Assembly (NCBI GenBank): GCA_964016985.1
Contig: OZ024821.1
Coordinates: forward strand, 16,727,211-16,791,210
Direction of reading: 5' to 3'
DNA from: Anodontia alba
Lineage: Eukaryota; Mollusca; Bivalvia; Lucinida; Lucinidae
DNA: 64,000 nucleotides
The first letter of the stretch is position 1; the number at the start of each line of letters is the position of its first letter. The notes under the pieces are model-generated. The model searched no databases. It saw nothing but the letters and a program-made list of their open reading frames with translations, and had not been told where the DNA came from. Shown here piece by piece: positions 43,826 to 56,726 of the stretch. The translations under genes were made by a program, and so were the position numbers.

Positions 43826-44278
43826 AGAATAATATGTAACGAAATAAGTAAGTTAACCTACGATACATTGTATCGCATCAAGAGATACATGTAGTAGTCT
43901 GGTTTGTTTTCCAACCAAGCATTCCAATTGATCTTATATGTTCTTCAAGAAGTCAAAATATTACTCACAACCAATATTTTGCAAAGAAAGGAGAAACATT
44001 ATGTTCAATACTGCAACTCTTCAGAAGACATCAGGCATATTAAAAGAAAAGAAAAGGAATACATATACTAAAACATTCTCTTCTGAAGTTTAAATTCAAA
44101 CGGCATGTATTCTTTTTATGTGTGCTTGTCTGCAAACGTGTATGTCGCATTTAAGTTTTCAACAATCTTTCTCAAGCATTTTATTTATTCATCTATCTAT
44201 TTGTTTATTTATTTATTTATATTTAAATACCTTGACTCCTGAATTTAAAGGAGACCAGGAGTTAATAATATATCAACA

Positions 44279-44553
44279 GATTACGAAAACATACCTATTC
44301 AAATATATTGAAATTTTCACAACCAAAAACTGAAAGTTTTCAAATAAAATTCAGATTTTTCGTATTTCTGCTCAAAACATAAATTGAGGGCACTCGTTAG
44401 AACCGCCTCGCCGAGGCGGTTCTAACGAGTACCCACAATCTATGTTTTCGAGCAGAAATAAGAAAAATGATGTGTACTCCTGTAAACCCCAGTTTTACTA
44501 CATAAAAGTAGGGTTTAAAGGGTCAAAATTATATAGGTATGTTTTCGTGATGA
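44279..44553 (+). mobile_element. Palindromic MITE copy
   Basis: Ends 'attacgaaaacatacctat' and 'ataggtatgttttcgtgatg' with the hairpin centre 'gaaccgcctcgccgaggcggttc'. Confidence 0.85.
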
Positions 44554-46195
44554 AATGATCGATTTGAAAAAAAAATCAATAAAAAACCAAAACTGAAGAA
44601 AAAGAAAAAAAATATAATAGAAAAAAAAAAGAAAGAAAAGCAGACATACGGTAAACATACCCTGATGGCAATCATTTAAATGACCACTGAATAAATTGAT
44701 GGTAATTCTAAATGTTAATGTGTTTATTATGTTGGATTGCACAGTCGGTCTCTCAGTCAAACTTGCCATACAGATAGCGAGACACGCGTTCAGTTAACAA
44801 ATATTTAACAATAATTGCAAGAATGACAAAAATAAATCTGATTGTCATTAAGTGACATCGCATATACAGATGTACACAACAATCCAGTTAAATTACAGAT
44901 AAAGCCACCATTTTAGACTTTCAAATCAATGCAAAACGTAAACATTGCCTCTCTTTTCTATACATTCCAACCATGTTCTTGATCGATAACGTCATCGATG
45001 GAGACCCCGGTATCTTCTGTATTCGAATATGGACAGGCCGCAAAGAGAAAACGTACTTTTTGACTTTTGTGCCAATTAAAGTCTCAGATCAGATAAACCA
45101 GTGTCTTTGCTGAACCGAGGATTTTTCAAGCGAACAGCGAAGACCAATCAGACAGCTCAATTGCGCACCGGCAGATCAGAGACTTGTCCCTATCGTGAGT
45201 ACATTTTCCAACGTTATAGAACAGGTGTCTTTGTCTTTGTCATCTCTCTTGCACACTGTTCAGGCATTGGATTTCAGGGTTGTACTATCACTGTTCAGGT
45301 GTTGGATTTCAGGGTTATACTATCTGGTAGGCCATTAGCAATAACAATACAGAAGCAGTTAGGGAAATATTCTTTGCAATAATACTTGAAATAAACAAAT
45401 TCGTCTCGCATGACAGAATACATTGTAGTCATTCGACTCGGCAATTTCCGGACAATAATAGGTTTAAGTGGAGTTTTAAGTAATGTATCATATTACATGT
45501 ACACTGGTCGCGCTGAGAAAAAAAAAAAAAAAAAAAAAAAAAGAAAAAAAATCAGATATAGTACGAGCGTCAGAAAATTCACTTTTTGACGTATTCGATT
45601 TGTTTGATCATATTCACCGGCCGCATTATGAATAGTCAAGGATGCAAAGTGTCTTCATGCAGACAACAAAGACTGCACGGATGCACAGGCTGGTTTGAGT
45701 GTTCGTTGGACGCACATGTCAGGGGGTACGTTTTCGTACGTTGCGGCTCATATATTTTCTGAAATGCTATATCCTAAGGTAACAAACGAAGCTTGTTAGC
45801 ACTCTGAAGTTTGGAACTTCCATCATTTCTAGTGAGTTAAATACGTTACCAATATTTGATTCCTAAACGCATGGTGTAATAAAAGCACTTAATTTTTTGA
45901 CAAGCGCCCTTGAATCTGTTGCATAACGATTTCAGAAAAACAACAACCACAAAAAATAATAATAATAAAATAAAATAAAAACATAATAAATAAATAAATA
46001 AATAAATAATTTTTTTTAAGTTAACATGTTTGAAGATATTCAAAATGTCCGCAGACTGGCAACATAGATTTACTCACTAAAAGTAGGTTTCAACCGCCTG
46101 TCAATTCCTATGTATCTCAGTATAAAAAGAAGCTGTAACAAATGCATATTGTTACCAAAATAGGAAATCGATTGAACCGCAATGTCAGACAACGT
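44554..46195. other. Intron; MITE fragments and A-tracts
   Basis: Fragments of the 'gccagcgcatgacaa' family (about 45090-45215 and 45640-45760) and a poly-A tract at 45520-45550. No exon is recognised. Confidence 0.4.
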
Positions 46196-46204
46196 ACCGT
46201 CGGA

Positions 46205-46370
46205 CATTTGTGTAATAGGTGAAAAACTTCTAATCACCAATGCCGCAGCCGGGAATCGAACCCGTGCCGCCTGCGTGACAAGCGAACACTCTACCGCATC
46301 GCTATAAAAGCCGGCTTGTACCGTAAGGCAGTACAAGTGTATCATATACCCACCACTATTACATATTCCC
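46205..46370 (-). mobile_element. tRNA-Asp-like SINE, copy 1
   Basis: Read on -, it has a tRNA-like head with 'tatagcgatgcggtagagtg' (A box), CTGTCAC-type anticodon loop and GGTTCGATTCC (B box), flanked by 'tggtgattagaa'. Nearly the same 165 bp recurs at 46485. Anticodon-stem mismatches argue against a working tRNA. Confidence 0.7.
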
Positions 46371-46484
46371 TCTCCATTTTAAGATTCGTCCGCGGATCTC
46401 AGTTTGAGCAACCACACAATACCAGGCCACCAAGCCTCCTCTCGGGTCACCAAGCCCATCAGACCGGGTTATTTACGTTCAGCA

Positions 46485-46648
46485 CCAGATGATATAGGTG
46501 AAAAAATTCTAATCACCAATGCCACAGCCGGGGATCGAACCCGTGCCGCCTGCGTGACAGGCGAACACTCTACCGCGTCGCTATAAAAGCCGGCTTGTAC
46601 CGCAAGGCAGTACAAGTGTATCGTATACCTACCACTACTACATTTGTG
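46485..46648 (-). mobile_element. tRNA-Asp-like SINE, copy 2
   Basis: Direct repeat of the previous SINE, about 280 bases away, with a few substitutions. The spacer between them is unique. Confidence 0.7.
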
Positions 46649-47652
46649 CCGTTCATATTAACCAGTTCTACGAAAGGTCCGGTCAAACACAACTAATCCT
46701 GGCCCCGAGGTTATAAAATTTTTTTCATGCTCAACTTTGCTAAGCATGGGATTTGTCCTGCTAATAAATCTCAATGCAAATTCTTTCTTGCTAAACATAG
46801 CCGAACATGAAAATTTCTCTGCGAATAAATATGAAGAATCCAACTTTTATTGGCATATTCATATTTATTAGCAGAGAAAATTTTATGCTCAGCTGATTTG
46901 CGCATGAAAAAAGCTTTATAACCTCAGGTTTAGTCCTTCAGCCTGATTTTAGGTAGCTAACTTTTTTTACAATATTGTTTTGTCATAACCGTATTTTACA
47001 GTTTTAGTGTGTAAAGTTAACACTTAGCATGCTGTATAAAAAGGTCATCAGACGTCATTTAGAAAGAGTTTCTTTTTTCCCAGAAAACGGCTTTTAAACG
47101 ATCTGAAATGTAATACGCTATTTTTGGAGAGAAAATATACAAACGGCCATCAGTTTACCTCTTGCCAAATACCCTAGAAACTTTTAAATGTTAAAGGGAA
47201 AGGGCGAGCGGTTGCCATGTGTTGTTGGATTGATCACAATACGTTTATTCCTTCGCATAATGTCCAGGGCCCAGTTGTTCAAAGCGTCGTTAGCTTAACG
47301 AGCTCGTTAAGGGTCATTTCGTGAACTGTTTTAGCGGATTCAATAGAAATTTTCTGATATTTTTTGCTGAAAATGTTAACAAGTATATGCAAAGTGTACT
47401 CCACTGTTCTCCATTAATATTTTAACCCTTGTCCTGCTGAACCGGATATGCCCTGTCTTTGCAAACATTGCAGATCAAGATCAGTTGGCTTCTGATGAAG
47501 CCAACTGATCTGGATCTACAGTGTTTATCGTGAAGTACGCAAATTTGTGTCCACAATTTAGATAAAGTAATCTGATTGGCTAAAAAATAGAAATGTGTGT
47601 AGCATCTTAATTTATTCAGCAGGAAAAAGGTTAATATTGGCTCTAATTTCAG
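46649..47652. other. Intron with short inverted repeats
   Basis: An inverted pair around 'tatttattagcagagaaaatttt' (46800-46925) and a 'cagatcaagatcagttggcttc' palindrome (47470-47525). No exon is seen. Confidence 0.4.
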
Positions 47653-47808
47653 AACCAAAATGTCCCGTTCCAGTGACTGGAATAGCCGATTCCAGAACAA
47701 TCGGGTCTGTAGTTAGATCTGTATGTGACAAAGGATATGTTGGTGGAGATTACGCCATCTGCCAGAAAAATCTTCAGTGGAGCAAGGAAGTAGAAAACAT
47801 TTGCACAC
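47653..47808 (+). CDS. Secreted PAN/CCP/EGF protein, exon 3: Sushi/CCP domain
   Basis: A 156-base exon between 'ctctaatttcag|' and '|gtacgt', phase 1 in and out, the classic symmetrical form for a CCP module. It encodes four Cys in CCP spacing (KCPVP, SVCDKGY, AICQ, ENIC) with the conserved Trp (LQWSKE) before the last Cys, so one complete Sushi domain of about 52 residues. Complement-control modules mediate extracellular protein binding. Confidence 0.8.
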
Positions 47809-47917
47809 GTACGTGTTCATATTTGTTTGTTTACTTCCCTGACGTTCTTGTACCATGGAACCCAAACGTATTGCCTAATATTAACTCATTTATGCCTAAT
47901 ATCCCATAAGAGGGACA

Positions 47918-47983
47918 AACATTGAGAACTCAGATCAGACGCCGCAGAACGCGGCGTCTGATCAGGGTGTACACTGTTTGCAA
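47918..47983. repeat. Short 'gatcagacgccgc' palindromic element
   Basis: 'ctcagatcagacgccgcaga' ... 'gcgtctgatcag'. One of at least six copies of this 70-bp sequence in the right half. Confidence 0.65.
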
Positions 47984-48229
47984 TAACATTAGACAGTTTC
48001 AATTATAAAAACAACTATGAGGATTTCTGTATTACACCCCTTTGGCTATACAATATGCCCTTTCAAAGTTCATGATGGGAGAGTTTATCGAAAATATTCA
48101 GGTACAAATAGGCTGTTGTAAAGAAGCAGACTGATATGTACGAAAGGCATTGCTTTATTCGTATTCGCCTTGCACAGAACATATGTGTTGGATGTTAGCT
48201 AGAATGACCTCAGTCAAGTATTAGGGATG

Positions 48230-49110
48230 GTCGGAAATTATACGGACTACTTGCTCTTTCTCCAAATCCATTACATATTTTTCAAAATTATTTTAATTCC
48301 TTTTCAAAGTATTCCCCACCTTCGTCTATGCGATTTTGCTATCTTCCAGGAAGATGTTTTGCATTCCCTCTGCAAATTGAACTATTGCTGAGATACCGAT
48401 TTACAGCTGAAATCCAAGCAGCCCTTGTCTGCCTATGTTTTTTTTCCAGTGAGCTTTTTTCAGTTCTGGAAACAAATAAAAGTCGCAGGGGTCAAGGTCT
48501 AGGCTGTATAGAGGGTGGGACAAAAATTGCCTTTTGAAGGAATTGAGAAGTTCTAATGTAGTTGAGGTAGTATAATTGGGGCATTGCCTTGCAAATCCGT
48601 GACAGCAGATGAAAACAGCTTATTGGGCGGTTAGGAACCAGCTCGTTTACACGGATTTGACAGAGCTTTTATTTCAGGTTCAGCATAATGAACCCATAGT
48701 TCACCCCACGTGACAATACAGTTTAAAACTTTCATCAAAGCTAAAATTCCCTAAATGTTCTTTTGCTATAATCACCTTAGATACATGTTCTTCTTTCAGC
48801 TCTTTCGGCACCACCCAAGCACTTACCATATTAGTTTTTCATGAAAATCTGGTGTGCCAACTCCGTACCGCTGCTGAACTGATCAGCTACCTCATGCAAT
48901 GTCACTGCGACCTCTGCTATCAAAAACCTCAACATTCTCCTACATTGTAGTGTTCACTACCTCAGCAGGCTTCCCTGGCTTCTCCTCCATGTTTGTCCTG
49001 CCCTCCATAAACTGTGAAATCCAGCTATAAAAGGTTGAAAGGGATACGCAGGCTTTAGAAAAACTTTTGCAATCTTTGAAAAATGTGGCAAGGTTTTTCC
49101 GTCCTCTTAG
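48230..49110 (-). pseudogene. Mariner/IS630-type transposase relic
   Basis: Read on -, the end of the catalytic domain is clear (HPLYSLDLDPCDFYLFPELKK, about 48500-48440), including the conserved third acidic region. Upstream, scattered pieces of the transposase appear in all frames with many stops. It is diverged from the mariner at 40083 and belongs to another lineage. Inactive. Confidence 0.7.
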
Positions 49111-49369
49111 GAATTTCATTATAGATCTCTGTTACTCCAGCTTAGAGTCCATGGTACTCTTAACATCTGCCTTGTTTAAATGCTCACAAATCGTGTATAC
49201 ACACTTCAAATTAAAAAAAAATTTTCTAACCAATGTATAAGTAATAATATGTAGTTTTTGCTCATGTACAAATAATATGTGTAGGTACACATGTAGCTGT
49301 ACGCAGAAAATAACGAGCATGAAACATCCAGATATTTTCATCCGCTCCTTGTATTAAATACATGTTCTT

Positions 49370-49616
49370 GCATTACTTCTATTGACTTTCACATCTTTAG
49401 ATAAGGTTTTTTTGTCAATCAAATTACCAGTAAAGCGAAAAGTGTCTTCATATCGAGTGTTGGAGGGTCTATTAGTTAACCCTTTGTTACAACGATAGCA
49501 TTTTCTCCTGAAGATATTGCCAGTAAAACGAATTAGCTGCAGTAAAGCATCTTTAATGAGCAGAATCATATGTAAGAAAGGCCTCCTTGTTCTATTCTTA
49601 TTTCCTCAGTGAGGCG

Positions 49617-49672
<56 letters not shown>

Positions 49673-51400
49673 TATATATATATGTTTCTTGAAAAATGAA
49701 ATACTCTTTTTTTTTTCATAATTTCTGATTAACTGTCATCACTTGAGCAAACGGTTTGTGTCAGTCAAATTATCATGATAACGAAACTTGTCGTTGTGTC
49801 GAGTATTGGCAAAAAGAGGGTTGACAAATGAACCCTCTTTACTACGACAACATTTGTTTATAAAGTGTTGCCAGTAAAATAAATTAGCTGTTGTAAATAA
49901 GCTTTAATCAGCAGAATGATATATAAGAAAGTTCTTGTTTATTCTTATTTCCGCATAGAACATATGTTTGAGGCGATTCTAATAAGTAAATGTATTCAAA
50001 ACTAATATTAATAGAAGTATTAGATACATTGTCCATAAATTCCGATCACTGCATAAAAAGCAGTGTCTCACGTTATCAACAGCCGTGCATTAACCGGCGA
50101 AAAGCCGTGTATTAACAACTTGAAGGCAATTCACGCGCTGTTAATGCATGGCTACGTAACTTTTAATATGATCGTACCGGGGCCACAGATTTGCTGCCGT
50201 TACGAGATGTCTACTGCCAGGCCCTAGAACGAGCATAGTCCATGAAAACTGCGTTCGCGAGACATCGGTGAAAAAGCGAAACAAAAAAGTGCAAGGAATA
50301 ACGCGAAATGTAGCAAATGTTTTCAGTTTTTATGCAATAATAGCGATCGAACATGTTTTTACACTGCATTATCATTTCGCCAGGTCCCTTGGGAGGCGTT
50401 GAAAACCGTGGCCTGCGGCCTCGGTTCTCAACACATCCCACGGGACCTGGCGAATATTAATGCATGAAAAACCATGTTTGATCCCTATATTAATGTCACC
50501 CCTTCAAAGACGGTTTCCTGGCTGTCGAGTTATCATGAATGTTTGTCTAAATACTTTTTCGAAATATCTGTTGTCTGATATATTGCTGTAGCCACATCAA
50601 AATACAGATTAATTGTTTTTTTTTTTTTTTATATATTTTACTTCTGTACTTTCAAATATTTATATGTAACTGAGTAACACTTCTGTTGACTTATCGCGTT
50701 GTTGTGCTTATGCGAAGTAATTCACAATGGCACCCAACAATACTACAATGCTGAAAATGTCATTTAAAGATAGTTTGGCGATTTTCTGATAGTCACCAGG
50801 AAATTTGAAGAATTGCAGATACTGTCAAAATATTAATTTTTGCTTTTATCATTGAGATTTGCATACCGTTTGCTCAAGAACGGTGAAGTAGAATATAAAG
50901 GTGAATTGTTTTTTTTTTGTTTGTTTTTTTTTGTACAGCTATTTTTAACCTTACCTGTACCAGTAATGGAGATTGTTATGGTATTGATGGAATATGTGCA
51001 AGTGGTCGTTGTACATGCCCTGACGACAAAGTATACAAAGAAATGGAATGTAAAGGTGAGATGTTCACTGACTTACGGTAAACCCTCGTTACGACGATAG
51101 CATTTGTTCCCAAAGATATTGCCATGCAACTGAATTGGCTTTTGAAAACAAGCCTTAATGAGCTGAATGATTTATCAGAAAGGACTTGCTTTATTATTAT
51201 GTCCTTATAGAACATGTAAGTTGTTAATTTGTTAGAATTGCCTCGGTGAGATTCTAACACATGTCCAAAGTATATGTTTCTTGAAGTGTTGAATCCAATG
51301 TTTTTGCGTAATTTCCGATTAATGGTCACCTCGTGAGCGAAGGTTTCGTGCCAATTAAATAATCATTATAAATAATTCTGTCGTTGTATCGAGTGTCTTG
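49370..51400. repeat. Three diverged copies of a 200-300-bp repeat, with AT microsatellite and two foldback palindromes
   Basis: Copies at about 49370-49615, 49735-50000 and 51080-51400 share 'accctttgttacaacgatag', 'gatattgccagtaaaac' and 'taatgagcagaatgat'. An (AT)n tract lies at 49621-49684. A foldback at 50345-50490 has inverted 'atttcgccaggtccc' / 'gggacctggcgaat'; another lies at 50070-50160. The second EGF-region exon (50939-51055) lies between copies two and three. Confidence 0.6.
50939..51055 (+). CDS. Secreted PAN/CCP/EGF protein, exon 4: EGF-like module 1
   Basis: 117 bases between 'ttttttgtacag|' and '|gtgagat', phase 1 both sides. Six Cys with EGF/EB-like spacing (LTCTSNGDC, GICASGRCTC, MEC). 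It is similar in sequence and length to exon 5, so the two arose by exon duplication. Confidence 0.8.
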
Positions 51401-52480
51401 TAAAGAGGATTGCCTGCGTTTTGAATATGTCATGCTGTTATTACCCTAAATATTTCAACACCTTAAGTGATATGAATAGGTTTTTAGGGGAGGCAACTCT
51501 GTTAAAATTACATGGCCTACCTTCTGAAAAGGAGTCCTTTTGGGATCAAATTATTTTCTTTTAGAGTGGTACCCTTTCAGAAGGGTATTCGTCTCCAATA
51601 AAGCAGACAAAAGGGCGCGAAAGTTGTTTCGCTGGTTAAAAAAAAATGCAGCAATCTTCCATTTGCATACAGTCCCCTTAAGGGTAGCATTTAGTTTCGA
51701 AAAGCTAGCTGTAAATCATAAAAAATTTCCTCCCTTGCAAAGGCGACGTAAATGTTACCATGGCTCTCCAGTCTTCTTCAGGGACATTTGTACATTTTCA
51801 AGGAATATAACTTCGACATGAAAGTATTTACCTTCCTCTTCACTAGAGGATACTACTAAAGCAAATACTTTGTTCCCAGTTCATGTTTTTTTTTTCTGTA
51901 AGAGTATTCACCGTTTTAAATAGAGTCATACTCTTTGGAACTATATTCATGTCTGCAAACGTTGTTTTATTTGGAAACATGGAACAAACTCTTAAAACAT
52001 ATTTATTCTCTTTATTTAATAAATCCTTACCGTTCTTTTCCGTACAAGTTGTGTACCTCCATATGGCTGCCTGGAGACTGGCCTAAAATATGGTGAATGG
52101 TAAACTGTGTAGGCTTCCTGAATACTAAGGGGGACTTATACTAACCTGAAAAGTATTGTGGGAAATTGCCATCTAGCTAAAACTTATAAAATCAATTATC
52201 ACTAAAATGCACGACACGCCTTATTCTAGTCTGTGTCTCAGCTTAGCCTCGGGCAAAGAACAATGTCATTTTGCACTTTCATGGGTAGGTATTTTCTGTA
52301 TCAATAAGTATGTCATTAATAATCAAATTATGTCCAACGGTTCAACCGTTTTCGCTAGCTGAACACGGACTCACTCATAGGCTGAGTATAGAGAATTCTT
52401 CTTGGAAGAAAAGTGAACGCAAGAAATTGTTTCCTACAATGATACAGTGCAAGTGTTGTAAAATGTCAGAAGTATTTTAA
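51401..52480. other. Intron, no recognised exon
   Basis: A 93-codon ORF (51540-51821) has no domain or splice support and is treated as chance. Confidence 0.4.
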
Positions 52481-52720
52481 CAGTGAAGTTTGATGCCTTT
52501 TTTTATTATTATTTTTTCATTATGTTAGCAGTATTTCAGCAGGAAAGTTTAATGGCTTTTGTAAACTATGTCAGAAGTATTTAAGCAGTAAAGATTATTG
52601 ACTTTTAATGGCTTTTGTAAATGTGCCAGGGTATATAAGCAATAAATTTTAATGGCTTTTTGTAAAACCTCATAGAAGTACATGTATTTAGCAGTAAAAT
52701 TTAATGACCTACTGTAAGCA
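52480..52720. repeat. Tandem repeat, about 60-bp units
   Basis: Four diverged units of 'atgtcagaagtattt(a)agcagtaaagtttaatggcttttgtaaa'-type sequence. Confidence 0.7.
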
Positions 52721-52832
52721 TTTGTCATTAATCATCGTACTGTATGTGATTGGGATAGCGTGGCCTTATCTCCTTACTGGTTAACGTTTTACTGTTAGTA
52801 GTGTTTGCTAAAAGAATACGTAAAATAATATA

Positions 52833-53170
52833 TACAGTCGACTCTCGTTATCTCGAATTCGAAGGGACTCTCTGAAATACAGTACTTCGAGATATCCGTA
52901 CCTCGACATATCAGATTTGCAGAACTGAGGAAAAAAATAATTGGAACAACCACATTTAACAAATTTATATGTAATTGGACTCTTGAAGTTAGAGATATAG
53001 TGAAAATATTGTGGAAAAGAGAAATTGCTTCTTAGGAGCAATTTCTCCTCTTTTCCAAAATATATTTCACCTGTTGTTAGATTTTCATGTTTAGACAGGG
53101 ACCAGATTTTCACTTCGAGATAAGTGCTTATTCGAGATAAGCGAGGTCGAGATAACGAGAGTCAACTGTA
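52833..53170. mobile_element. MITE, 'tacagtcgactctcgttatctcg' family
   Basis: Inverted ends 'tacagtcgactctcgttatc' and 'gataacgagagtcaactgta' with the 'gagaaattgcttcttaggagcaatttctc' type palindrome in the centre. Confidence 0.85.
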
Positions 53171-53593
53171 TCGTGTTTACTCTAAGTATTCGGAAACATT
53201 TTCTCCTTATCATGCTTTGGTCAGTAACATTTGCGAATTTAGTCATATGCAGACATCGTAATAAATGAGAGAAAACAAACAGTTAACATTCCTGGCTACT
53301 CTCGGTAAACAACCAATTCCACGGAATTAGTTTCATCTGCTTTAATTTATTCATCAGAAGCGTTTTTAAGTATAGCTGTGTTTTCCTTTAAACATCTCAT
53401 TTACATATGGTCAACAGCAATAAATCTGCCAAATAATAAAAAATAGAGGTATTTTCTGTGCAATTAACTATATAATGTTAATCATGGGTGTGGAAAAACA
53501 TGGAATTGAATATCAGTTAGATTTCACAGAAGACCTAAAGTAAAAGTTAAGTATTCTTATTGGGACTACAATCAAACTTCAATTGCTCGAAGA

Positions 53594-53922
53594 TACAGTC
53601 GACTCTCGTTATCTCGAATTCCTAGGGACCCCCTGAAATACTTCGAGATATCCGTAGCTCGACATATCAGATTTGCAGAATTGAGGTAAAAATTATTCGA
53701 ACAACCACATTTAACAAATTTTTATGTAATTGGAGTTAGAGATATAGTGAAAATATTGTGGAAAAGAGGAGAAATTGCTCCTTAGGAGCAATTTCTCCTC
53801 TTTTCCACAATATTTTTTTTACCTATTGTTAGATTTTCATGTTTAGGCAGGGACAAGATTTTTACTTCGAGATAAGCAGTTATTCGAGATAAGGGAGGTC
53901 GAGATAACGAGAGTCGACTGTA
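53594..53922. mobile_element. MITE, 'tacagtcgactctcgttatctcg' family
   Basis: Well preserved: the inverted ends are perfect for over 20 bases, and the central 'ggaaaagaggagaaattgct' palindrome is intact. Confidence 0.88.
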
Positions 53923-54112
53923 TTTGGCATCGTGGAAATTTGTTCGCGATATGGGTAGTTCGAGCCAATGAGGGTTTATCATAGCGTCAGGTCAGGAAGT
54001 AAATAGCGATGATTTAGGGAAATCGTTTCGATTTCCTACGCAATAATTGTTTGTTGTGTGTACTGATTAGAATCACCTCAATGATGCGGTCCTAAAGAGT
54101 ACACACAACATA

Positions 54113-54601
54113 CAGTCGAATCTCAATAGCTCGAACACCGATGGCTCGTTCACCATGGCTAATTCGAACTCGTTTTTGAGTCCCTACGAAATTCTTCCGA
54201 AAGATCAAAAAAACAAATATTTAAGGAAGCTTTCTTATTTCATGATGAAATTGTATGATGTGTGGACTCATTAGAATCGCCTCTTCGAGGCGATTCTAAT
54301 GAGTACACTCAACATACAGTTATTGTGTAGAAGATCGATAGATTTCCCAAAATACGCGATATTTGCTTCCCGACCTGGCGCCATGATTAACCTTGATTGG
54401 CTCGAACTACCCATGGCTTGAACAATTTTCCATGGTCCCTAAGGTGTTCGAGCCATTGAAGTTCGACTGTATAATTTCATGATAAAATAAGAAAAAGTAC
54501 ATAAATATTTGTTTCTTTGAGCTATCGGAAGAATTTTGTAGGGAATCAAAAACGAGTTCGAATAAGCCATCGGTGTTAGAGCTATTGAGGTTCGACTGTA
54601 G
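54113..54601. mobile_element. Inverted-repeat element, 'acagtcgaatctcaatagctcgaac' family
   Basis: Ends 'acagtcgaatctcaatagct' and 'agctattgaggttcgactgt' are inverted. The middle contains a 'gaatcgcctcttcgaggcgattc' hairpin. Confidence 0.8.
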
Positions 54602-54848
54602 TTAATATCTGGTCTATACCTTGTACTTTGTCTGTCAACTGCAAACTACAAATAGGGAATGTCTGCATTCTTTTAGGATATATTGGCATCAAAATTGGCA
54701 TATTAGATAAACCTATGCTACCAAGATGGTCCTAATATCATCTGTTTTTTTCCCCAAATCGAGATAAAGGTTTGTCATGGTACACGCGAAAATACAAAGC
54801 GTTATTCGATGGTAAAGATGTTCATATCAGATCATAAGACTAGACACC

Positions 54849-55127
54849 TCACGAAAACATGCCTATATAATTTTGACCCCCTTTAACCCCACTTTTATAT
54901 AGTAAAACTGGGGTTTACAGGGGTATACATTATTTTTCTTATTTTTGCTCAAAAGCATAGATTGTGGGTACTCGTTAGAACCGCCTCGCCGAGGCGGTTC
55001 TAACGAGTACCCACAATCTATGTTTTGGGCAGAAATATGAAAAAAAATATAAGAATATTTTATCCGAAAATTTTCAGTTTTTGGAGGTGAAATTTTCTAT
55101 ATATTTGAATAGGCGTGTTTTCGTAAT
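54849..55127 (-). mobile_element. Palindromic MITE copy
   Basis: Ends 'tcacgaaaacatgcctatat' and 'ataggcgtgttttcgtaatg' with the hairpin 'gaaccgcctcgccgaggcggttc'. Confidence 0.87.
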
Positions 55128-55380
55128 GAGTCTCATCAAAATCATTTGTTTCCGCGTTTCCCTCAAAAAGATTTGTTATCACGACGGGTTCCAGTGTACC
55201 ATGTTTACTCTAAATAATGGGAGAGATAATGAAGGCTTGAGCTAAAGTGTAGATCAAGATCAGATCAAGGTCTACACTTTCTGCCATATTCCGACAATAT
55301 GTTAGACCCATTTGCAAATGGTAAAATTGATTTGGTCAAAGTTCAGAACAGGTATGATAAGGCGACTTATGGGTCAGTGC

Positions 55381-55658
55381 CATTACGAAAACACGCCTAT
55401 TCAAATACACTAAAAATTTCACAACCAAAAACTTAAAGTTTCTCAGATAAAATTTCTGATATTTTACACATTTCTACTCAAAACATAGATTGTGGGTACA
55501 CGTTAGAACCGCCTCGACGAGGCGGTTCTAACGAGTACCACAATCTATGTCTTTGAGCAGAAATAAGAAAACTATTGTATACCCCTGTAAACCCCAGTTT
55601 GACTATATAAAAGTGGGGTTTAAGGGGGTCAAACTTATATAGGTGTGTTTTCGTGATG
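55381..55658 (+). mobile_element. Palindromic MITE copy
   Basis: Ends 'cattacgaaaacacgcctat' and 'ataggtgtgttttcgtgatg'. Its right end lies only 28 bases from the next exon's acceptor region. Confidence 0.87.
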
Positions 55659-55686
55659 CGATTACTCTTAAACTTTTCATCTACAG

Positions 55687-55809
55687 CCGGTTTAAATCAT
55701 ACATGTACAGAAAATAAGGACTGCGAAGCAATCGCTGGAATTTGCCTGAATGATATTTGTGTATGCCCTGACACCACCCTGTACGACAACGAAGATATGG
55801 AATGTAAAG
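55687..55809 (+). CDS. Secreted PAN/CCP/EGF protein, exon 5: EGF-like module 2
   Basis: 123 bases between 'cttttcatctacag|' and '|gtgagtat', phase 1 both sides. Six Cys at the same spacing as exon 4 (HTCTENKDC, GICLNDICVC, MEC), with a matching end (MECK at the donor). Confidence 0.8.
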
Positions 55810-56001
55810 GTGAGTATTGCTTACTTGGTTTAAACATATTTTACTGAAATCAAAATATATGTTACAGCATGTACAGTATGACTTGCAAACTAACATTAAG
55901 ATCAGGTAATTAATTTTTCTCCTAAAAGTACAGTTTGTAGACATTGTGTTAGGAAAATATAAAACCTTTGTAACATCTGGGCATTGTTTAAATAATGCAT
56001 A

Positions 56002-56299
56002 TAAAGTCGACTCTCGTTATCTCGAACTCGCTTATCTCGAAGTGAAAATCTGGTCCCTGTTTTAATATGTAAATCTAACAACAGCTTACAAAATATTGTG
56101 GAAAAGAGGAGAAATATATTTCTCCCAAGTAGTATTTTCTCCCTTTTTACGCATTACATTTTCTATGTATCTCTAACTTCACAAATGATATTTAGTTGTT
56201 AAATGTGGTTGTTCGATATTTTTTTTCTCAATTCTGCAAATCTGATACATCGAGGTACGGGCATCTCGAAGTATCTCGAGATAATGAGAGTCGACTGTA
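56002..56299. mobile_element. MITE, 'tacagtcgactctcgttatctcg' family
   Basis: Inverse orientation relative to 53594, more diverged in the centre. Confidence 0.8.
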
Positions 56300-56449
56300 T
56301 TTCTATAAAACGATAAAGTAGAAATATTTGTAAAGATCAATTTATGTCTTAGCAACAGATTGTAGAAATTATTGCTAAGTATGGAATACCTGTACACTGT
56401 AGTTACCCTAAGTATTCAAGCACCTTAACTTCTAAACAAATATGTCTGA

Positions 56450-56726
56450 CATTACAAAAACACGCCTATTCAAATATATTGAAAATTTTACAACCAAAAC
56501 TGGCAAATTTTCAGATAAAAAATTCTAATATTTTTCATATTTCTGCTCAAAACATAGATTGTAGGTACCCTTTAGAACCGCCTCGGCGAGGCGGTTCTAA
56601 CGAGTACCTACAATCTATGTTTGAGCAAAAATAAGAAAAATAATATATACCCCTGTAAACCCCAGTTTTACTATATAAAAGTGGGGTGTAAGGGGGTCAA
56701 AATTATATAGGTAAGTTTTCGTGATG
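56450..56726 (+). mobile_element. Palindromic MITE copy
   Basis: Ends 'cattacaaaaacacgcctat' and 'ataggtaagttttcgtgatg' with the hairpin 'gaaccgcctcggcgaggcggttc'. Confidence 0.85.
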